Positions 38,028 through 47,196 of a DNA stretch of 64,000 nt are shown here, piece by piece. The position numbers were made by a program, and so were the translations under genes. Source of the stretch: Albidovulum litorale (GTDB lineage: Bacteria; Pseudomonadota; Alphaproteobacteria; Rhodobacterales; Rhodobacteraceae); contig NZ_JAOWKZ010000002.1 in NCBI RefSeq assembly GCF_025751495.1, forward strand, positions 434,001 through 498,000, in the 5' to 3' direction. The notes under the pieces are model-generated. The model ran no database searches and was not told the DNA's origin. It was given only the letters and a program-made list of their open reading frames with translations. The number at the start of each line of letters is the position of its first letter. Within the stretch, counting starts at the first letter, position 1.

Positions 38028-39689
38028 ATGGCACATGACGGAGCCGATATGCCCAACGCCATCCTGCCCGACCTTCTCCAATTGACCGCAGCCGCATTGC
38101 CGCCGGTCGAGGCACTTCTGGCTGAGGCGACGACGGGGCTGCGGGCGCGTGTCAGCCGTGACGGCAAAGTGTCAGGCGCGGCGCTTGAGGAACACCAATT
38201 CGCTGCCCACGCCCTTTCATGGTTCGCCACCTACGTCGAGTCGCTCCGGCAGATGCGTGGCTGGGCGGGTCGGATTTCCGAAACTGGCGCCTTGGGCGAG
38301 ATGGAGACGCTGATCCTTCAGATCGGCTTCGGCGAATACCTTGCGCAGATCGCCGGCGGCATCCCGATGAGCCAGGGCGAGGTCGCGCGGCTTTCCGACC
38401 TTGCCCTCTCCTGGGCGCCCGAAGGTGCTGCGGCCACGTTGATCGCCGGGGGTAACACCCCTGCCGCACGGTCGCGGCTGGTCGTGCTCATGCGCGACAA
38501 TCACGGGCGCGCGACCGTCGGGGCAACGGGCCTCGACGAAGACCTTGAAATGATCCGCGACCAGTTCCGCCGCTATGCCGAAGAGAGAGTGGTGCCAAAC
38601 GCGCATGACTGGCATCTGCGCGACGAGTTGATCCCCATGGGGATCATCGAGGAGCTTGCCGAACTCGGCGTCTTTGGCCTGACGATCCCCGAGGAATTCG
38701 GCGGGCTTGGCCTGTCGAAGGCCTCGATGGTTGTCGTTTCCGAAGAACTCAGCCGCGGCTATATCGGTGTGGGGTCGCTTGGCACACGCAGCGAAATCGC
38801 CGCCGAACTGATTCTCTGCGGCGGCACGCCCGAGCAAAAGGCGCATTGGCTGCCGAAACTGGCCTCGGGCGAGATTCTGCCGACAGCCGTCTTTACTGAA
38901 CCCAATACCGGCTCCGACCTCGGCAGCTTGCGCACCCGTGCTGTGAAGGATGGCGATGACTGGACCGTCACCGGCAACAAGACCTGGATCACCCATGCCG
39001 CCCGTACCCATGTGATGACGCTGTTGGCACGCACCGATCCCGAGACGACCGACTATCGCGGCCTGTCGATGTTCCTTGCCGAAAAGACCCCCGGCACCGA
39101 TGCCGAACCCTTCCCGACACCGGGCATGACCGGCGGCGAGATCGAGGTTCTGGGTTACCGTGGTATGAAGGAATACGAGCTCGGCTTCGACGGGTTCAAG
39201 GTGAAGGGCGAGAACCTTCTGGGCGGCGTGCCGGGTCAGGGCTTCAAGCAGCTCATGCAGACCTTCGAGAGCGCTCGCATCCAAACCGCCGCCCGCGCCA
39301 TCGGCGTCGCGCAATCGGCGCTGGAGGTCGGCATGAAGTATGCCGAGGACCGCAAGCAGTTCGGCAAGGGCCTCATCGAGTTCCCGCGCGTCTCGGGCAA
39401 GCTTGCGATGATGGCGGTCGAGATCATGATCGCCCGCCAACTGACCTATCATTCGGCCTGGCAGAAGGACCACGACAAGCGCTGCGATCTGGAGGCCGGG
39501 ATGGCAAAACTGCTGGGTGCCCGCGTGGCATGGGCATGCGCCGACAACGCTTTGCAGATCCATGGCGGCAACGGCTTTGCGCTCGAATATCAGATCAGCC
39601 GCATCCTCTGCGACGCCCGCATCCTCAACATTTTCGAGGGTGCCGCCGAGATTCAGGCGCAGGTTATCGCGCGCAGGCTGCTCGACTGA
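38028..39689 (+). CDS. mcd: (2S)-Methylsuccinyl-CoA dehydrogenase (ethylmalonyl-CoA pathway)
   Basis: A 553-residue flavoprotein, longer than ordinary acyl-CoA dehydrogenases (about 380-400). The N-terminal ~150-residue helical extension (ILPDLLQLTAAALPPVEALL ... WFATYVESLRQMRGWAGRI) is characteristic of Mcd. The acyl-CoA dehydrogenase core follows with FGLTIPEEFGGLGLS, AVFTEPNTGSDLGSL and WITHAARTH, and a C-terminal IHGGNGFALEYQISRILCDARILNIFEG. Mcd oxidises methylsuccinyl-CoA to mesaconyl-CoA during acetyl-CoA assimilation and feeds electrons to ETF. AGGAG is placed before ATG 38028. The pathway partners ccr, ecm and mch are not in this window. Confidence 0.87.
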   Translation: MAHDGADMPNAILPDLLQLTAAALPPVEALLAEATTGLRARVSRDGKVSGAALEEHQFAAHALSWFATYVESLRQMRGWAGRISETGALGEMETLILQIGFGEYLAQIAGGIPMSQGEVARLSDLALSWAPEGAAATLIAGGNTPAARSRLVVLMRDNHGRATVGATGLDEDLEMIRDQFRRYAEERVVPNAHDWHLRDELIPMGIIEELAELGVFGLTIPEEFGGLGLSKASMVVVSEELSRGYIGVGSLGTRSEIAAELILCGGTPEQKAHWLPKLASGEILPTAVFTEPNTGSDLGSLRTRAVKDGDDWTVTGNKTWITHAARTHVMTLLARTDPETTDYRGLSMFLAEKTPGTDAEPFPTPGMTGGEIEVLGYRGMKEYELGFDGFKVKGENLLGGVPGQGFKQLMQTFESARIQTAARAIGVAQSALEVGMKYAEDRKQFGKGLIEFPRVSGKLAMMAVEIMIARQLTYHSAWQKDHDKRCDLEAGMAKLLGARVAWACADNALQIHGGNGFALEYQISRILCDARILNIFEGAAEIQAQVIARRLLD

Positions 39690-39696
39690 GGCCAAT

Positions 39697-39718
39697 GGCC
39701 CCGCATTCTTGCGGGGCC
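39697..39718 (+). terminator. Hairpin after mcd
   Basis: GGCCCCGC and GCGGGGCC form an 8-pair stem with a 6-base loop, 8 bases after the mcd stop; it runs directly into the AT-rich repeat, and the last CC is shared with it. Confidence 0.65.
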
Positions 39719-39761
39719 AAGAAAATTTGAATTTTCTTGGCAAAAATCTTCAAAGATTTTT
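39717..39761. repeat. AT-rich tandem hairpin repeat, copy 2
   Basis: CCAAGAAAATTTGAATTTTCTTGG (arms CCAAGAAAATT/AATTTTCTTGG), then AAAAATCTT with AAGATTTTT. It differs from the copy at 8879-8923 by a base or two over about 45 bases. Confidence 0.85.
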
Positions 39762-39773
39762 GCGTGCTCCCGT

Positions 39774-40997
39774 TCAGGCCGCTTCGGAGGTGGTCTGGCG
39801 TGTCTCACCCAGCCGCGGGTGAAGCCGGCCTGCGACCAGAACCATCGTCGCAAGCCCAGCCGCACCTGCAGCAAAGACCCCCGTAATGGGCGCGACCAGA
39901 AGGACCAGCCAGGCCGCCGCCGGCGACACGATGCCCGACACGTCGCGGAAGCTGGAATAAACCGCCGACATCTCGGTGCGTTCGGCGGGCCTTACCGCCA
40001 TCAGGAATGGCAGGCCGCCGAACGTGTCGAGCATGACCAGAAAGAGCGACGCGGCAAAAAGTGCCGCAACCGCGAGCGGCGGCCAGACCTGCCCGAACAC
40101 GGCCAGAAGGAAACAGGCGGCGCAGGCCGCAAATGTAGTTCGGATCGCCCGCCTCAAACCGCGCCTTTGCATCCAGCGCAGCATGAAGGGTGACAGGAAC
40201 AACATGAGGTTCGAGAGCGAGAAGGCAATACTCGCCACCTTGTCGCCAAGCCCGGATTCAATGCAGAAGATCGGCAGATAGACGACATAGATCCACCAGC
40301 CGGTAGACCTCAGTACGGCAAAAAGCCAGCCCGCGATCAGACGCGGCTGACGGAAGAAACGGCCCAGATAGGCCAGTGGATTGGGCGCAGGTCCCCGGGC
40401 GCGTGTGATCAGCTTGCCGTTGCCCAGCCGCATGTACCAGAAGGTGGACAGAAGCGCGATCGCGAAGCCCATGGCCATGAGAAACGGCAGGGGCGCCCAG
40501 ATATTCCACAAAAATACCCCGAGCATCGGCCCGAGGAACCACGACGCGGCGCTGAAGAGCATCTTCAGCGTCTCACCCCGTCCCAGTTCATGCCGCGCGA
40601 TGTAATCCATCACGTAGGCGTTGGTGCAGATGAAAACCGTTACGGTGGCGAGGTTTGAAACGACGAGCGCAAGGGGCGTCAGAAATGGTCCGCCGATGAT
40701 CGCGCATGTGCCGCCGATCAGATAGAAACCAACGCCTCCGGTATAGACCCAGCGCCGGGGGATGACCCGACTGACCGCCGGTACCAACAGCCCCCAGACG
40801 AGTGCGGCGATTCCGGCGGCAAGGTAGATCAGGCTGACCGCCGCCGCATCCTCTGCCATTGCGCGGTACAGCACGAGCGGCCAGATGGAGATCAGAAGCC
40901 CGCGCAACGAGGCCTCAATGCCCGTCAGCACGGCAAATCCCTTCACGCCCGGCACAGGGGCGTGACGCAGGTTTTCGGGGATATAGCGACTGATCAT
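39774..40997 (-). CDS. MFS transporter
   Basis: A 407-residue inner-membrane protein with about 12 helices. N-terminal half starts GFAVLTGIEASLRGLLISIWPLVLYRA; the linker is RLGNGKLITRARGPAPNPLAYLGRF. The C-terminal half has PFMLRWMQRRGLRRAIRTT, a positively charged loop like MFS motif A. The substrate is unknown. It is divergent from the META-domain lipoprotein with 128 bases between. The start at 40997 begins MISRYIPENLRH, an amphipathic leader. Confidence 0.85.
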   Translation of the reverse strand: MISRYIPENLRHAPVPGVKGFAVLTGIEASLRGLLISIWPLVLYRAMAEDAAAVSLIYLAAGIAALVWGLLVPAVSRVIPRRWVYTGGVGFYLIGGTCAIIGGPFLTPLALVVSNLATVTVFICTNAYVMDYIARHELGRGETLKMLFSAASWFLGPMLGVFLWNIWAPLPFLMAMGFAIALLSTFWYMRLGNGKLITRARGPAPNPLAYLGRFFRQPRLIAGWLFAVLRSTGWWIYVVYLPIFCIESGLGDKVASIAFSLSNLMLFLSPFMLRWMQRRGLRRAIRTTFAACAACFLLAVFGQVWPPLAVAALFAASLFLVMLDTFGGLPFLMAVRPAERTEMSAVYSSFRDVSGIVSPAAAWLVLLVAPITGVFAAGAAGLATMVLVAGRLHPRLGETRQTTSEAA

Positions 40998-41125
40998 CGG
41001 GCCTCCGCCGTCCAGAAGCCTGCAAATCCATGCCGCGTCTCGACATTTTGCGACGCAGACCTGTCGGATTGGGGCCGTTCCAATACGGACTTGCGGTCGA
41101 AAGCGGGATCGTGCCTGATGGCACC

Positions 41126-41518
41126 ATGCGTCTGATCTTCATCCTCCCGCTTCTTCTCGCCACCGCCTGTCAGGGCAATGAAACCGTCGCGGCCTATGGT
41201 GCAGGCAATGGTAGCTGGCAACTCACCGAGATTGACGGAGTGCCCTTTCCCGCGCGCGCCACGCTCAGCTTCCCGGAACCGGGACGGATTGCCGGAGAGG
41301 CGCCCTGCAACATCTATTCCGGCCGCATGGACGCGCCGTATCCGTGGTTCGAGGCCAAGGACCTCGCCGTCACCCGTCGGGCCTGCCCCGATCTGGCGGA
41401 GGAGACCACATTCTTCGAAGGGCTTTCGGCGATGACGCTCTCAGAAATTTCGGGAGACACCCTGATCCTGTCCACCCCCGATGGGCGCGAAATGGTCTTT
41501 ACCAAGGATCAACCATGA
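41126..41518 (+). CDS. META-domain (HslJ-like) lipoprotein
   Basis: A 130-residue envelope lipoprotein. Signal [15 protein letters not shown] with lipobox LATAC. The rest is one META domain with [30 protein letters not shown] and [25 protein letters not shown]; the two cysteines could form a disulfide. META proteins such as HslJ are linked to heat and novobiocin resistance in E. coli, but the mechanism is unclear. The start at 41126 is set by the signal. Its 3' end overlaps the end of recO by 10 bases, tail to tail. Confidence 0.85.
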   Translation: MRLIFILPLLLATACQGNETVAAYGAGNGSWQLTEIDGVPFPARATLSFPEPGRIAGEAPCNIYSGRMDAPYPWFEAKDLAVTRRACPDLAEETTFFEGLSAMTLSEISGDTLILSTPDGREMVFTKDQP

Positions 41519-42228
41519 CGGGACAGCATTTCGATGAACCGGCGGCGCGCCTCGGGCAGCTTCCGGTGCAGATCATGTGCAAGGCGGTGTTCAAGAAAGT
41601 GTCCGGTCGTTGACAGTCCGGCGGTCAACTGGCCCGGTGTGGCCGGGCCCTGCCCGAGCAGGCAGGCGGGGAGTGGCAGCAGCCGGTCAGCCCAGTCCCC
41701 CGCCGCATCACGCGCCACCGCGCGGCCGGATTTAGGGCTGACATATGCAAGATCCTCGCGCCCGCCACTTACTGCACAACGGCTCAGATCCAGACCGTAG
41801 CCAAGTTCCTCCAGAAGCATGAGTTCCCACCGCAGATAGTCGAGGACCCAGTCCTGTTTCGCACCCAGACAATCCAGCAGATTGACGGTCGCCGCGTAAA
41901 GATCCGGATGCGCCTCACGCTCGGGCAGGGCGAAATGCAAGAGCGCGCAGATCGCGTTCAGGCCCGCAAGCGCCAGCCTGTCGGACATCAGCCCGGCCCG
42001 AGATTTTAGCGGTTCGACCGTGAATGTGCCGATATGCTCCTCCAGCCGTCCGCGCCATGTCACGTCAAGCTGGGCGCCCGGTTGCAGGACTGGTGCGATC
42101 TTTCGCGAAGTGCCGCCGCGGACGACACCGGCATGACGGCCGTGAAGGGCGGTAAAGACCTCGATGATGGCCGCCGTCTCGCCATGACGGCGGACAGAGA
42201 TCAGCGCGCCCTCATCCCGCCAGTCCAT
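41509..42228 (-). CDS. recO: DNA repair protein RecO
   Basis: A 239-residue protein that loads RecA with RecR in RecF-pathway repair. N-terminal OB fold: [40 protein letters not shown]-terminal helical domain with [23 protein letters not shown]. The start MDWRDEG at 42228 is the usual family start; the longer frame from 42327 is rejected. It usually follows era in this order; era is not in this window. It overlaps the META lipoprotein gene end by 10 bases. Confidence 0.94.
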   Translation of the reverse strand: MDWRDEGALISVRRHGETAAIIEVFTALHGRHAGVVRGGTSRKIAPVLQPGAQLDVTWRGRLEEHIGTFTVEPLKSRAGLMSDRLALAGLNAICALLHFALPEREAHPDLYAATVNLLDCLGAKQDWVLDYLRWELMLLEELGYGLDLSRCAVSGGREDLAYVSPKSGRAVARDAAGDWADRLLPLPACLLGQGPATPGQLTAGLSTTGHFLEHRLAHDLHRKLPEARRRFIEMLSRHG

Positions 42229-42431
42229 TCCGCCTCCGTCTGATTGTGCCGAATATGCTCGTGACGGAGGAAGAAACCCATATCCCGCGCTGGGTCGCAA
42301 GAGCCGGGCGGAAAAACCTGCGCCCACGCCTGGCGCACCGCCCTCATTGCGGCGTCAGGCGCGTGCCGCAATATGGCTGCAATTGCTTTTTAAACCGGAA
42401 TGGTCGGTGCCGCGTCAGTGGATTGGATGTA

Positions 42432-43214
42432 ATGTTTGAATTGCTCGTTTCGCTGGTTTTGTGCGCCGGAACGTTATTGATTCTTCAGGGCGGGCTGACT
42501 GCGCAGGGCGGCACAACGATCACCGGAATGGACCCTCAGGCGATGGGGATGGGGCTTCTGGCAATTCTGGCCGCTGGTTATTTCTGGGGGCCGCTGTTCG
42601 GCGTCGCGCTGATCCTGTCGGTCATGCTGCATGAGTTCGGCCATGTCGCCGCCTACCGGATCGCGGGCCATTCCGACGCGCGGTTCCGCCTGATCCCGCT
42701 GATGGGGGGAGTGGCGATCTCGGATCAGCATCCGGCGAGCCAGGAAAAGGCCTTTTTCATCGCGCTGATGGGGCCGGGCATCTGCCTTGCCCCGATGATT
42801 ACGGCCTATGCACTGTCTGGACTGACATGGGATACTGCCCCGGCGGTGTCGGAGTTCCTATGGACTTTTGCCGTCGTGACAGCCGCGCTCAATTTCTTCA
42901 ACCTCCTGCCCTTCTGGCCGCTCGACGGCGGGCGATGCCTTCAGGTGATCAGTCAGAGCTTCTGGCCAGGCTCCACAGCACCGCTGATGGCAGCAATGGC
43001 GGCGGCAATGATCGTGGCCGCGATCTGGTTGCAATCGCTGCTGCTCTTCTTCTTCGCACTTATGGGCGCGCAGAGCCTGATCGCGTCGCAGAACGTGTTG
43101 CAGGTCCAACGTCGGATGAGCCCACTGCGCGGGCTTCTTGCCACTGGAGCCTATGTATTTACGACGCTCGCGCATCTGGTCGGCGGAGCGTCGATGTTCC
43201 TGCCCTTCCTCTGA
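42432..43214 (+). CDS. M50-family intramembrane metalloprotease (site-2-protease type)
   Basis: A 260-residue membrane protease. The zinc motif H67-EFGH-71 lies in a membrane segment (LILSVMLHEFGHVAAYRIAG). The third ligand D165 is in NFFNLLPFWPLDGGR, the NxxPxxPLDGG signature. There are about 6 helices and no CBS or PDZ domain. The family cuts membrane proteins, often anti-sigma factors, but no such partner is adjacent. The start at 42432 begins with the first membrane helix; the open frame reaches back to 42246 through sequence with no membrane or family character. Confidence 0.87.
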   Translation: MFELLVSLVLCAGTLLILQGGLTAQGGTTITGMDPQAMGMGLLAILAAGYFWGPLFGVALILSVMLHEFGHVAAYRIAGHSDARFRLIPLMGGVAISDQHPASQEKAFFIALMGPGICLAPMITAYALSGLTWDTAPAVSEFLWTFAVVTAALNFFNLLPFWPLDGGRCLQVISQSFWPGSTAPLMAAMAAAMIVAAIWLQSLLLFFFALMGAQSLIASQNVLQVQRRMSPLRGLLATGAYVFTTLAHLVGGASMFLPFL

Positions 43215-43288
43215 CGATTGTAAGGGAAACATTTCCGCCCTTGCCCCTAGAGTCCGCCCGCGCCAGTCTGGCCCGAAGGGGGCCTGAC

Positions 43289-43972
43289 ATGACCATCACC
43301 GTCTGTATCTTCGACGCCTACGGAACCCTGTTCGACGTGGCTGCGGCCGCTCGGCAGGCAGCAACGGAAAAAGGGCGCGAGGAGCTTGCCGCGATCTGGC
43401 CGAAACTCGCCGAAGACTGGCGGCGCAAGCAGCTGGAATACACATGGCTCAGGGCCGTCATGCGCCAGCACACCGACTTCTGGACCGTCACGAAGGACGG
43501 GCTCGACTGGGCGCTGGAGAACGCCGGATTGGACAACCCCGACCTGCGCGAACGCCTGCTCGCGCTTTATTGGGAGCTGGAGGCCTATCCCGAGGTACCC
43601 GCAATACTGGGGCGGCTGAAAGCGGCCGGTCTGCAAACCGCGATCCTGTCCAATGGCTCACCCGATATGCTGGAGGGTGCCGTCCGCTCTGCGGGGATCG
43701 GTGAATTGCTGGACGACACGCTTTCGGTGGAAAGCACTGGCATCTTCAAACCCGATGCCAGCGTCTATCGCCTGGTCACCAACCGTTTCGCCTGCACGCC
43801 CGACCGGGTGCTTTTCACTTCGTCGAACGGCTGGGACGCAGCGGCTGCCTCAGGCTTCGGCTTCCGGACGGCCTGGGTCAACCGCGCGGGTCAGCCGATG
43901 GACCGGCTGCCCGCTCGCCCCCATCACGTGCTTTCCGATCTTTCAACCATCCCGGACCTCGCCGCCCAATGA
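43289..43972 (+). CDS. Haloacid dehalogenase, type II
   Basis: A 227-residue HAD-fold enzyme. Nucleophile Asp in CIFDAYGTLFD at the N-terminus; motif II Ser in AILSNGSPDML; the Lys region ESTGIFKPDASVY and motif IV FTSSNGWDAAAASGFGF. These fit L-2-haloacid dehalogenase type II (hydrolysis of 2-haloalkanoates to 2-hydroxy acids). Many such proteins act on other substrates, so the name is a family call. Overlaps the next gene by 4 bases (ATGA), first in a three-gene operon. Confidence 0.9.
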   Translation: MTITVCIFDAYGTLFDVAAAARQAATEKGREELAAIWPKLAEDWRRKQLEYTWLRAVMRQHTDFWTVTKDGLDWALENAGLDNPDLRERLLALYWELEAYPEVPAILGRLKAAGLQTAILSNGSPDMLEGAVRSAGIGELLDDTLSVESTGIFKPDASVYRLVTNRFACTPDRVLFTSSNGWDAAAASGFGFRTAWVNRAGQPMDRLPARPHHVLSDLSTIPDLAAQ

Positions 43973-44793
43973 CCCTTCCACACTTCACCGCCACTGACGG
44001 CTCCCGCATCGCTTATCGGGATGAGGGGAACGGCAAACCGCTTCTCTGCCTCGCCGGGCTCACCCGGGCCGGGACGGATTTCGATTTCGTCGCCCCGCAT
44101 CTGGCGTCGGTCAGGCTCATCCGCATGGATTATCGCGGTCGCGGCGGGTCGGAATGGACCGGTGCTGCGACCTACACCGTGGAAAGGGAGGCGCGTGACG
44201 CGCTGGAGCTACTCGACCATCTCGGGATCGGCCGCGCGGCCATTCTCGGCACCTCGCGCGGCGGGCTGATCGGGATGGCGCTGGCGGCGGTCGCCAAGGA
44301 CCGGCTGACGGGTCTTTGCCTCAACGATATCGGCCCGGTGATCGCGCGCGAGGGGCTGGAGAAGATCAAGGATTACGTCGGCCGCAATCCGGCGGCGAAG
44401 ACGATGGACGACCTTGTCGCCCGCCTGCCGCGCAACATGCCCGGATTCGACAATATCCCGGCGGAGCGCTGGCACGCATTCGCCGAGCGCCTCTATGCCG
44501 AGACAGCGGAGGGGCTTCATAACCGCTACGATCCCGAATTGCGGGCGAGTTTCCTGAAGGCATTCGAAGGCCCGCCCGCTGATCTCTGGCCGCTCTTCGA
44601 TGCCTGCGCTGACCTGCCGTTGGCGCTGATCCGCGGGGCCAATTCTGATCTTCTGTCACGCGAGACGGCGGCGGAAATGTGCCGCCGACGGCCCGACATG
44701 ATCTTTGCCGATGTGCCGGACCGGGCGCATGTTCCCTTTCTTGATGAACCGGAGGCGCTCGCCGCCCTCGAAGTCTGGCTGGAGAAGCTATGA
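43969..44793 (+). CDS. Alpha/beta-fold hydrolase
   Basis: A 274-residue cytosolic hydrolase. Oxyanion segment GLTRAGTDFDFV; nucleophile Ser in GTSRGGLIGMA; Asp candidate near PLALIRGANSDLLS and His in VPDRAHVPFLDEPEAL. No family-specific function is visible. It sits between the HAD dehalogenase and the threonine dehydratase, overlapping both by 4 bases, so its product is made together with them. Confidence 0.9.
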   Translation: MTLPHFTATDGSRIAYRDEGNGKPLLCLAGLTRAGTDFDFVAPHLASVRLIRMDYRGRGGSEWTGAATYTVEREARDALELLDHLGIGRAAILGTSRGGLIGMALAAVAKDRLTGLCLNDIGPVIAREGLEKIKDYVGRNPAAKTMDDLVARLPRNMPGFDNIPAERWHAFAERLYAETAEGLHNRYDPELRASFLKAFEGPPADLWPLFDACADLPLALIRGANSDLLSRETAAEMCRRRPDMIFADVPDRAHVPFLDEPEALAALEVWLEKL

Positions 44794-45767
44794 ATATCGA
44801 CATGATCGAAGCTGCCGCCGGGCGGCTGAAGGGCGTCGTGCTCAGAACCCCGCTTTTGTCGTCGCCGTTCCTCGACGAAATCGCCGGACGAAGGGTCTAC
44901 GTGAAACCCGAATGCCTGCAACATACCGGGTCGTTCAAGTTCCGGGGAGGATGGTCCGCGGTATCGGCGCTACCGCCGGAGGCGCGCGCGCAAGGTGTCA
45001 TCGCCTTTTCTTCGGGCAACCACGCGCAGGGCGTGGCTTTGGCCGCGCGGCGCCATGGCGCACCTTGCGTGATCCTGATGCCCGCCGACGCGCCACGGGT
45101 GAAGATCGACAATACCCGCGCTTTGGGGGCTGAGGTGGTACTTTACGACCGCGCCACGGGCGACCGCGACGCAATCGGCGCGGCTTTGGCTGAGGATCGC
45201 GGGCTGACACTTATCAAACCCTTTGACGAACCGCAGGTCATCGCCGGACAGGGCACGACGGGGCTGGAGATTGCCGAACAGGCCGCCGAGGCAGGAGTGA
45301 CCGAGGCCGATGTCCTTGTCTGCTGCGGCGGCGGCGGGCTCACCTCCGGTATCGCGCTGGCGCTGGAGGCAAAGGCGCCGGGTCTGCGCGCCCGGCCGGT
45401 GGAACCCGAGGGATTCGATGACGTGCGCCGCTCGCTGATTTCAGGCGGGATTGAGCGAAACAACCGCACCTCCGGTTCTCTCTGCGATGCCATCGTCACG
45501 CCCTCGCCGGGGCAGATTACCTTCCCGATCATGACGCGGCTCTGCGGCCCCGGCATCGCGGTGACGGAAGACGAGGCGCTGGCCGCGATGGCCCAGGCGT
45601 TCAGCCGGTTGCATGTCGTGCTGGAACCCGGCGGCGCAGTGGCGCTCGCCGCCGCCCTCTTCCATCCCGGGGCGTTTGAAGGCGACGCTGTCATCGCAGT
45701 CGCCTCGGGCGGCAATGTCGACCGGGAGGTGTTTTGCATGGCACTCGACCGCTTCGGCGGCGCTTGA
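44790..45767 (+). CDS. Threonine/serine dehydratase (PLP fold type II)
   Basis: A 325-residue pyridoxal-phosphate enzyme. The PLP Lys is in QHTGSFKFRGG; Ser/Asn loop SSGNHAQGVALAA; phosphate-binding loop VCCGGGGLTSG; C-terminal EPGGAVALAA. This is the catabolic, single-domain form without the C-terminal ACT-like domain of IlvA. It probably deaminates threonine, serine or a 3-hydroxyaspartate-type substrate. It overlaps the hydrolase gene by 4 bases. Confidence 0.9.
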   Translation: MNIDMIEAAAGRLKGVVLRTPLLSSPFLDEIAGRRVYVKPECLQHTGSFKFRGGWSAVSALPPEARAQGVIAFSSGNHAQGVALAARRHGAPCVILMPADAPRVKIDNTRALGAEVVLYDRATGDRDAIGAALAEDRGLTLIKPFDEPQVIAGQGTTGLEIAEQAAEAGVTEADVLVCCGGGGLTSGIALALEAKAPGLRARPVEPEGFDDVRRSLISGGIERNNRTSGSLCDAIVTPSPGQITFPIMTRLCGPGIAVTEDEALAAMAQAFSRLHVVLEPGGAVALAAALFHPGAFEGDAVIAVASGGNVDREVFCMALDRFGGA

Positions 45768-45968
45768 CGCTAAAGCGTTTCAGGTTTTGCAGTGACAACA
45801 AGCATCAGATTTCAAACGAAAAAGTTAGAAATCCGATTCAATGAAACCCCAAAACGCTATCGGGTAAGGTTTTCCGGCCTTGGCCCGGACAGATGCGTCG
45901 GGGCATCATCACGGCGTTCAATCAAGTTAAATTGCTATTGGAGCCGCGCCATTCGGCGCGGGCCGACG

Positions 45969-46292
45969 ATGACGTATCTACTCTCGAAACCGATCTTTCT
46001 GATCTTCACCGCAGCGCTTGCCTATGCCATCGCGACAGCAGGCATAAAGATGGCCTCGAACGTCATATCCCCGTCTGCGCTTGTCCTGATCACCATTGGT
46101 TTCACGCTCGCCACGCTGGCCGAAGTCGTGCTGTTGCGTCAGGCGAGCCTTGGCGTGATCTACATCGCGATCATCACGGCCGAAACGCTGATGGTTCTGA
46201 CCCTTGCGGCGATGCTGGGCGAGGGACTGACCACAAAGCAACTGCTCGGCGCGACATTTGTCCTGGCCGGTATCTTCATCGTCGGCGAGTAA
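45969..46292 (+). CDS. SMR/EamA-like small membrane protein
   Basis: A 107-residue inner-membrane protein with four helices: LIFTAALAYAIATAGIKMA, ALVLITIGFTLATLAEVVLL, GVIYIAIITAETLMVLTLAAM and LLGATFVLAGIFIVGE. This is the layout of small multidrug resistance (EmrE) proteins and single EamA repeats, but the conserved Glu14 of EmrE is not present in helix 1. It therefore need not be a drug exporter. The start MTYLLSKP at 45969 is preferred to the frame reaching 45792, whose extra 59 codons look non-coding. The AT-rich tandem hairpin follows the stop. Confidence 0.78.
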   Translation: MTYLLSKPIFLIFTAALAYAIATAGIKMASNVISPSALVLITIGFTLATLAEVVLLRQASLGVIYIAIITAETLMVLTLAAMLGEGLTTKQLLGATFVLAGIFIVGE

Positions 46293-46294
46293 CA

Positions 46295-46344
46295 GGAAGG
46301 ATTTTGTTCCAAAATCCTTCCGACGATAATCTTGGATCAAGATT
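46295..46344. repeat. AT-rich tandem hairpin repeat, variant copy
   Basis: GGAAGGATTTTG/CAAAATCCTTCC (46295-46321, 3-base loop) followed by AATCTTG/CAAGATT (46328-46344, 3-base loop). Same two-hairpin layout and AAAATC/AATCTT wording as the copies at 8879 and 39717. Confidence 0.75.
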
Positions 46345-46407
46345 TTCCGCCCCCATGCTTGCCCTTCGGAAAATGTGCGCACAGGATGCGCGGGCGGAGG
46401 GGCAGGC

Positions 46408-47196
46408 ATGAACATTCTCGACATCGGCGATATCCATCTTCACTGGCGTGAGGATGGCGACCCGGCGGGTGCGCCGGTTGTCTTCGCCAATTCGCTCGGC
46501 ACCGACTTCAGGATGTGGGACCGTCTCATCCCGCTTCTGCCACAGGGGCTGAGGCTGATCCGCTACGACAAGCGCGGGCATGGTCTGTCCTCCTGCCCGC
46601 CGGGACCTTATGCGATGGGGGCGCTGGTGCGCGATGCCGAACGGCTCTGCGAGGCACTGAATGTCAGGGACTGTGTCTTTGTCGGGCTTTCGGTCGGCGG
46701 GCTGATCGCGCAGGGATTGGCCGTCAAACGGCTCGATCTGGTCCGCGCCATGGTTCTGTCGAACACGGCCGCAAAGATCGGTACCGCGCAGATGTGGGCC
46801 GACCGGATCGCGACGATCCGCGAGAATGGGCTTGAGGCCATCGCAGACGCGATGATGGAGCGGTGGTTTTCCAAACCTTTTCGCCAGACGGTAGAAATGC
46901 AGGGCTGGCGCGCGATGCTGGCCCGCCAGCCGGTCGAGGGGTATTGCGGTGTCGCCGCCGCCATCGCGGGCACGGATTTCATCACTCCGACGTCGGGCCT
47001 GACTCTGCCCACACTTGCGATTGCGGGATCGGAGGATGGGGCGACCCCGGCGGATCTGGTGCGTGAAACGTCCGACCTGATCCGGGGTGCGCGGTTTCAT
47101 CTTATCCGGGGGGCAGGTCACCTGCCACCAGTCGAGAAGCCGGAGGAATACGCCGACGTTCTGACGGGGTTCTTGACCTCCATCGGCCATGTCTGA
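46408..47196 (+). CDS. 3-oxoadipate enol-lactonase-like alpha/beta hydrolase
   Basis: A 262-residue hydrolase of the PcaD family. Opening DIHLHWREDGDPAGAPVVFANSLGTDFRMW with the oxyanion NSLG; nucleophile Ser in VGLSVGGLIAQGLA; Asp near AIAGSEDGATP; His in RGAGHLPPVEKPEEY. In the beta-ketoadipate pathway PcaD opens the enol-lactone to 3-oxoadipate. No other pca gene is adjacent, so the pathway role is not fixed. The start at 46408 is set by the MNILDIGDI opening. It overlaps the next hydrolase gene by 8 bases. Confidence 0.82.
   Translation: MNILDIGDIHLHWREDGDPAGAPVVFANSLGTDFRMWDRLIPLLPQGLRLIRYDKRGHGLSSCPPGPYAMGALVRDAERLCEALNVRDCVFVGLSVGGLIAQGLAVKRLDLVRAMVLSNTAAKIGTAQMWADRIATIRENGLEAIADAMMERWFSKPFRQTVEMQGWRAMLARQPVEGYCGVAAAIAGTDFITPTSGLTLPTLAIAGSEDGATPADLVRETSDLIRGARFHLIRGAGHLPPVEKPEEYADVLTGFLTSIGHV

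Noticed and set aside
38217-39743. 508-codon minus-strand frame opposite mcd
   Set aside because: Shadow of mcd; also overlaps the repeat after the gene.
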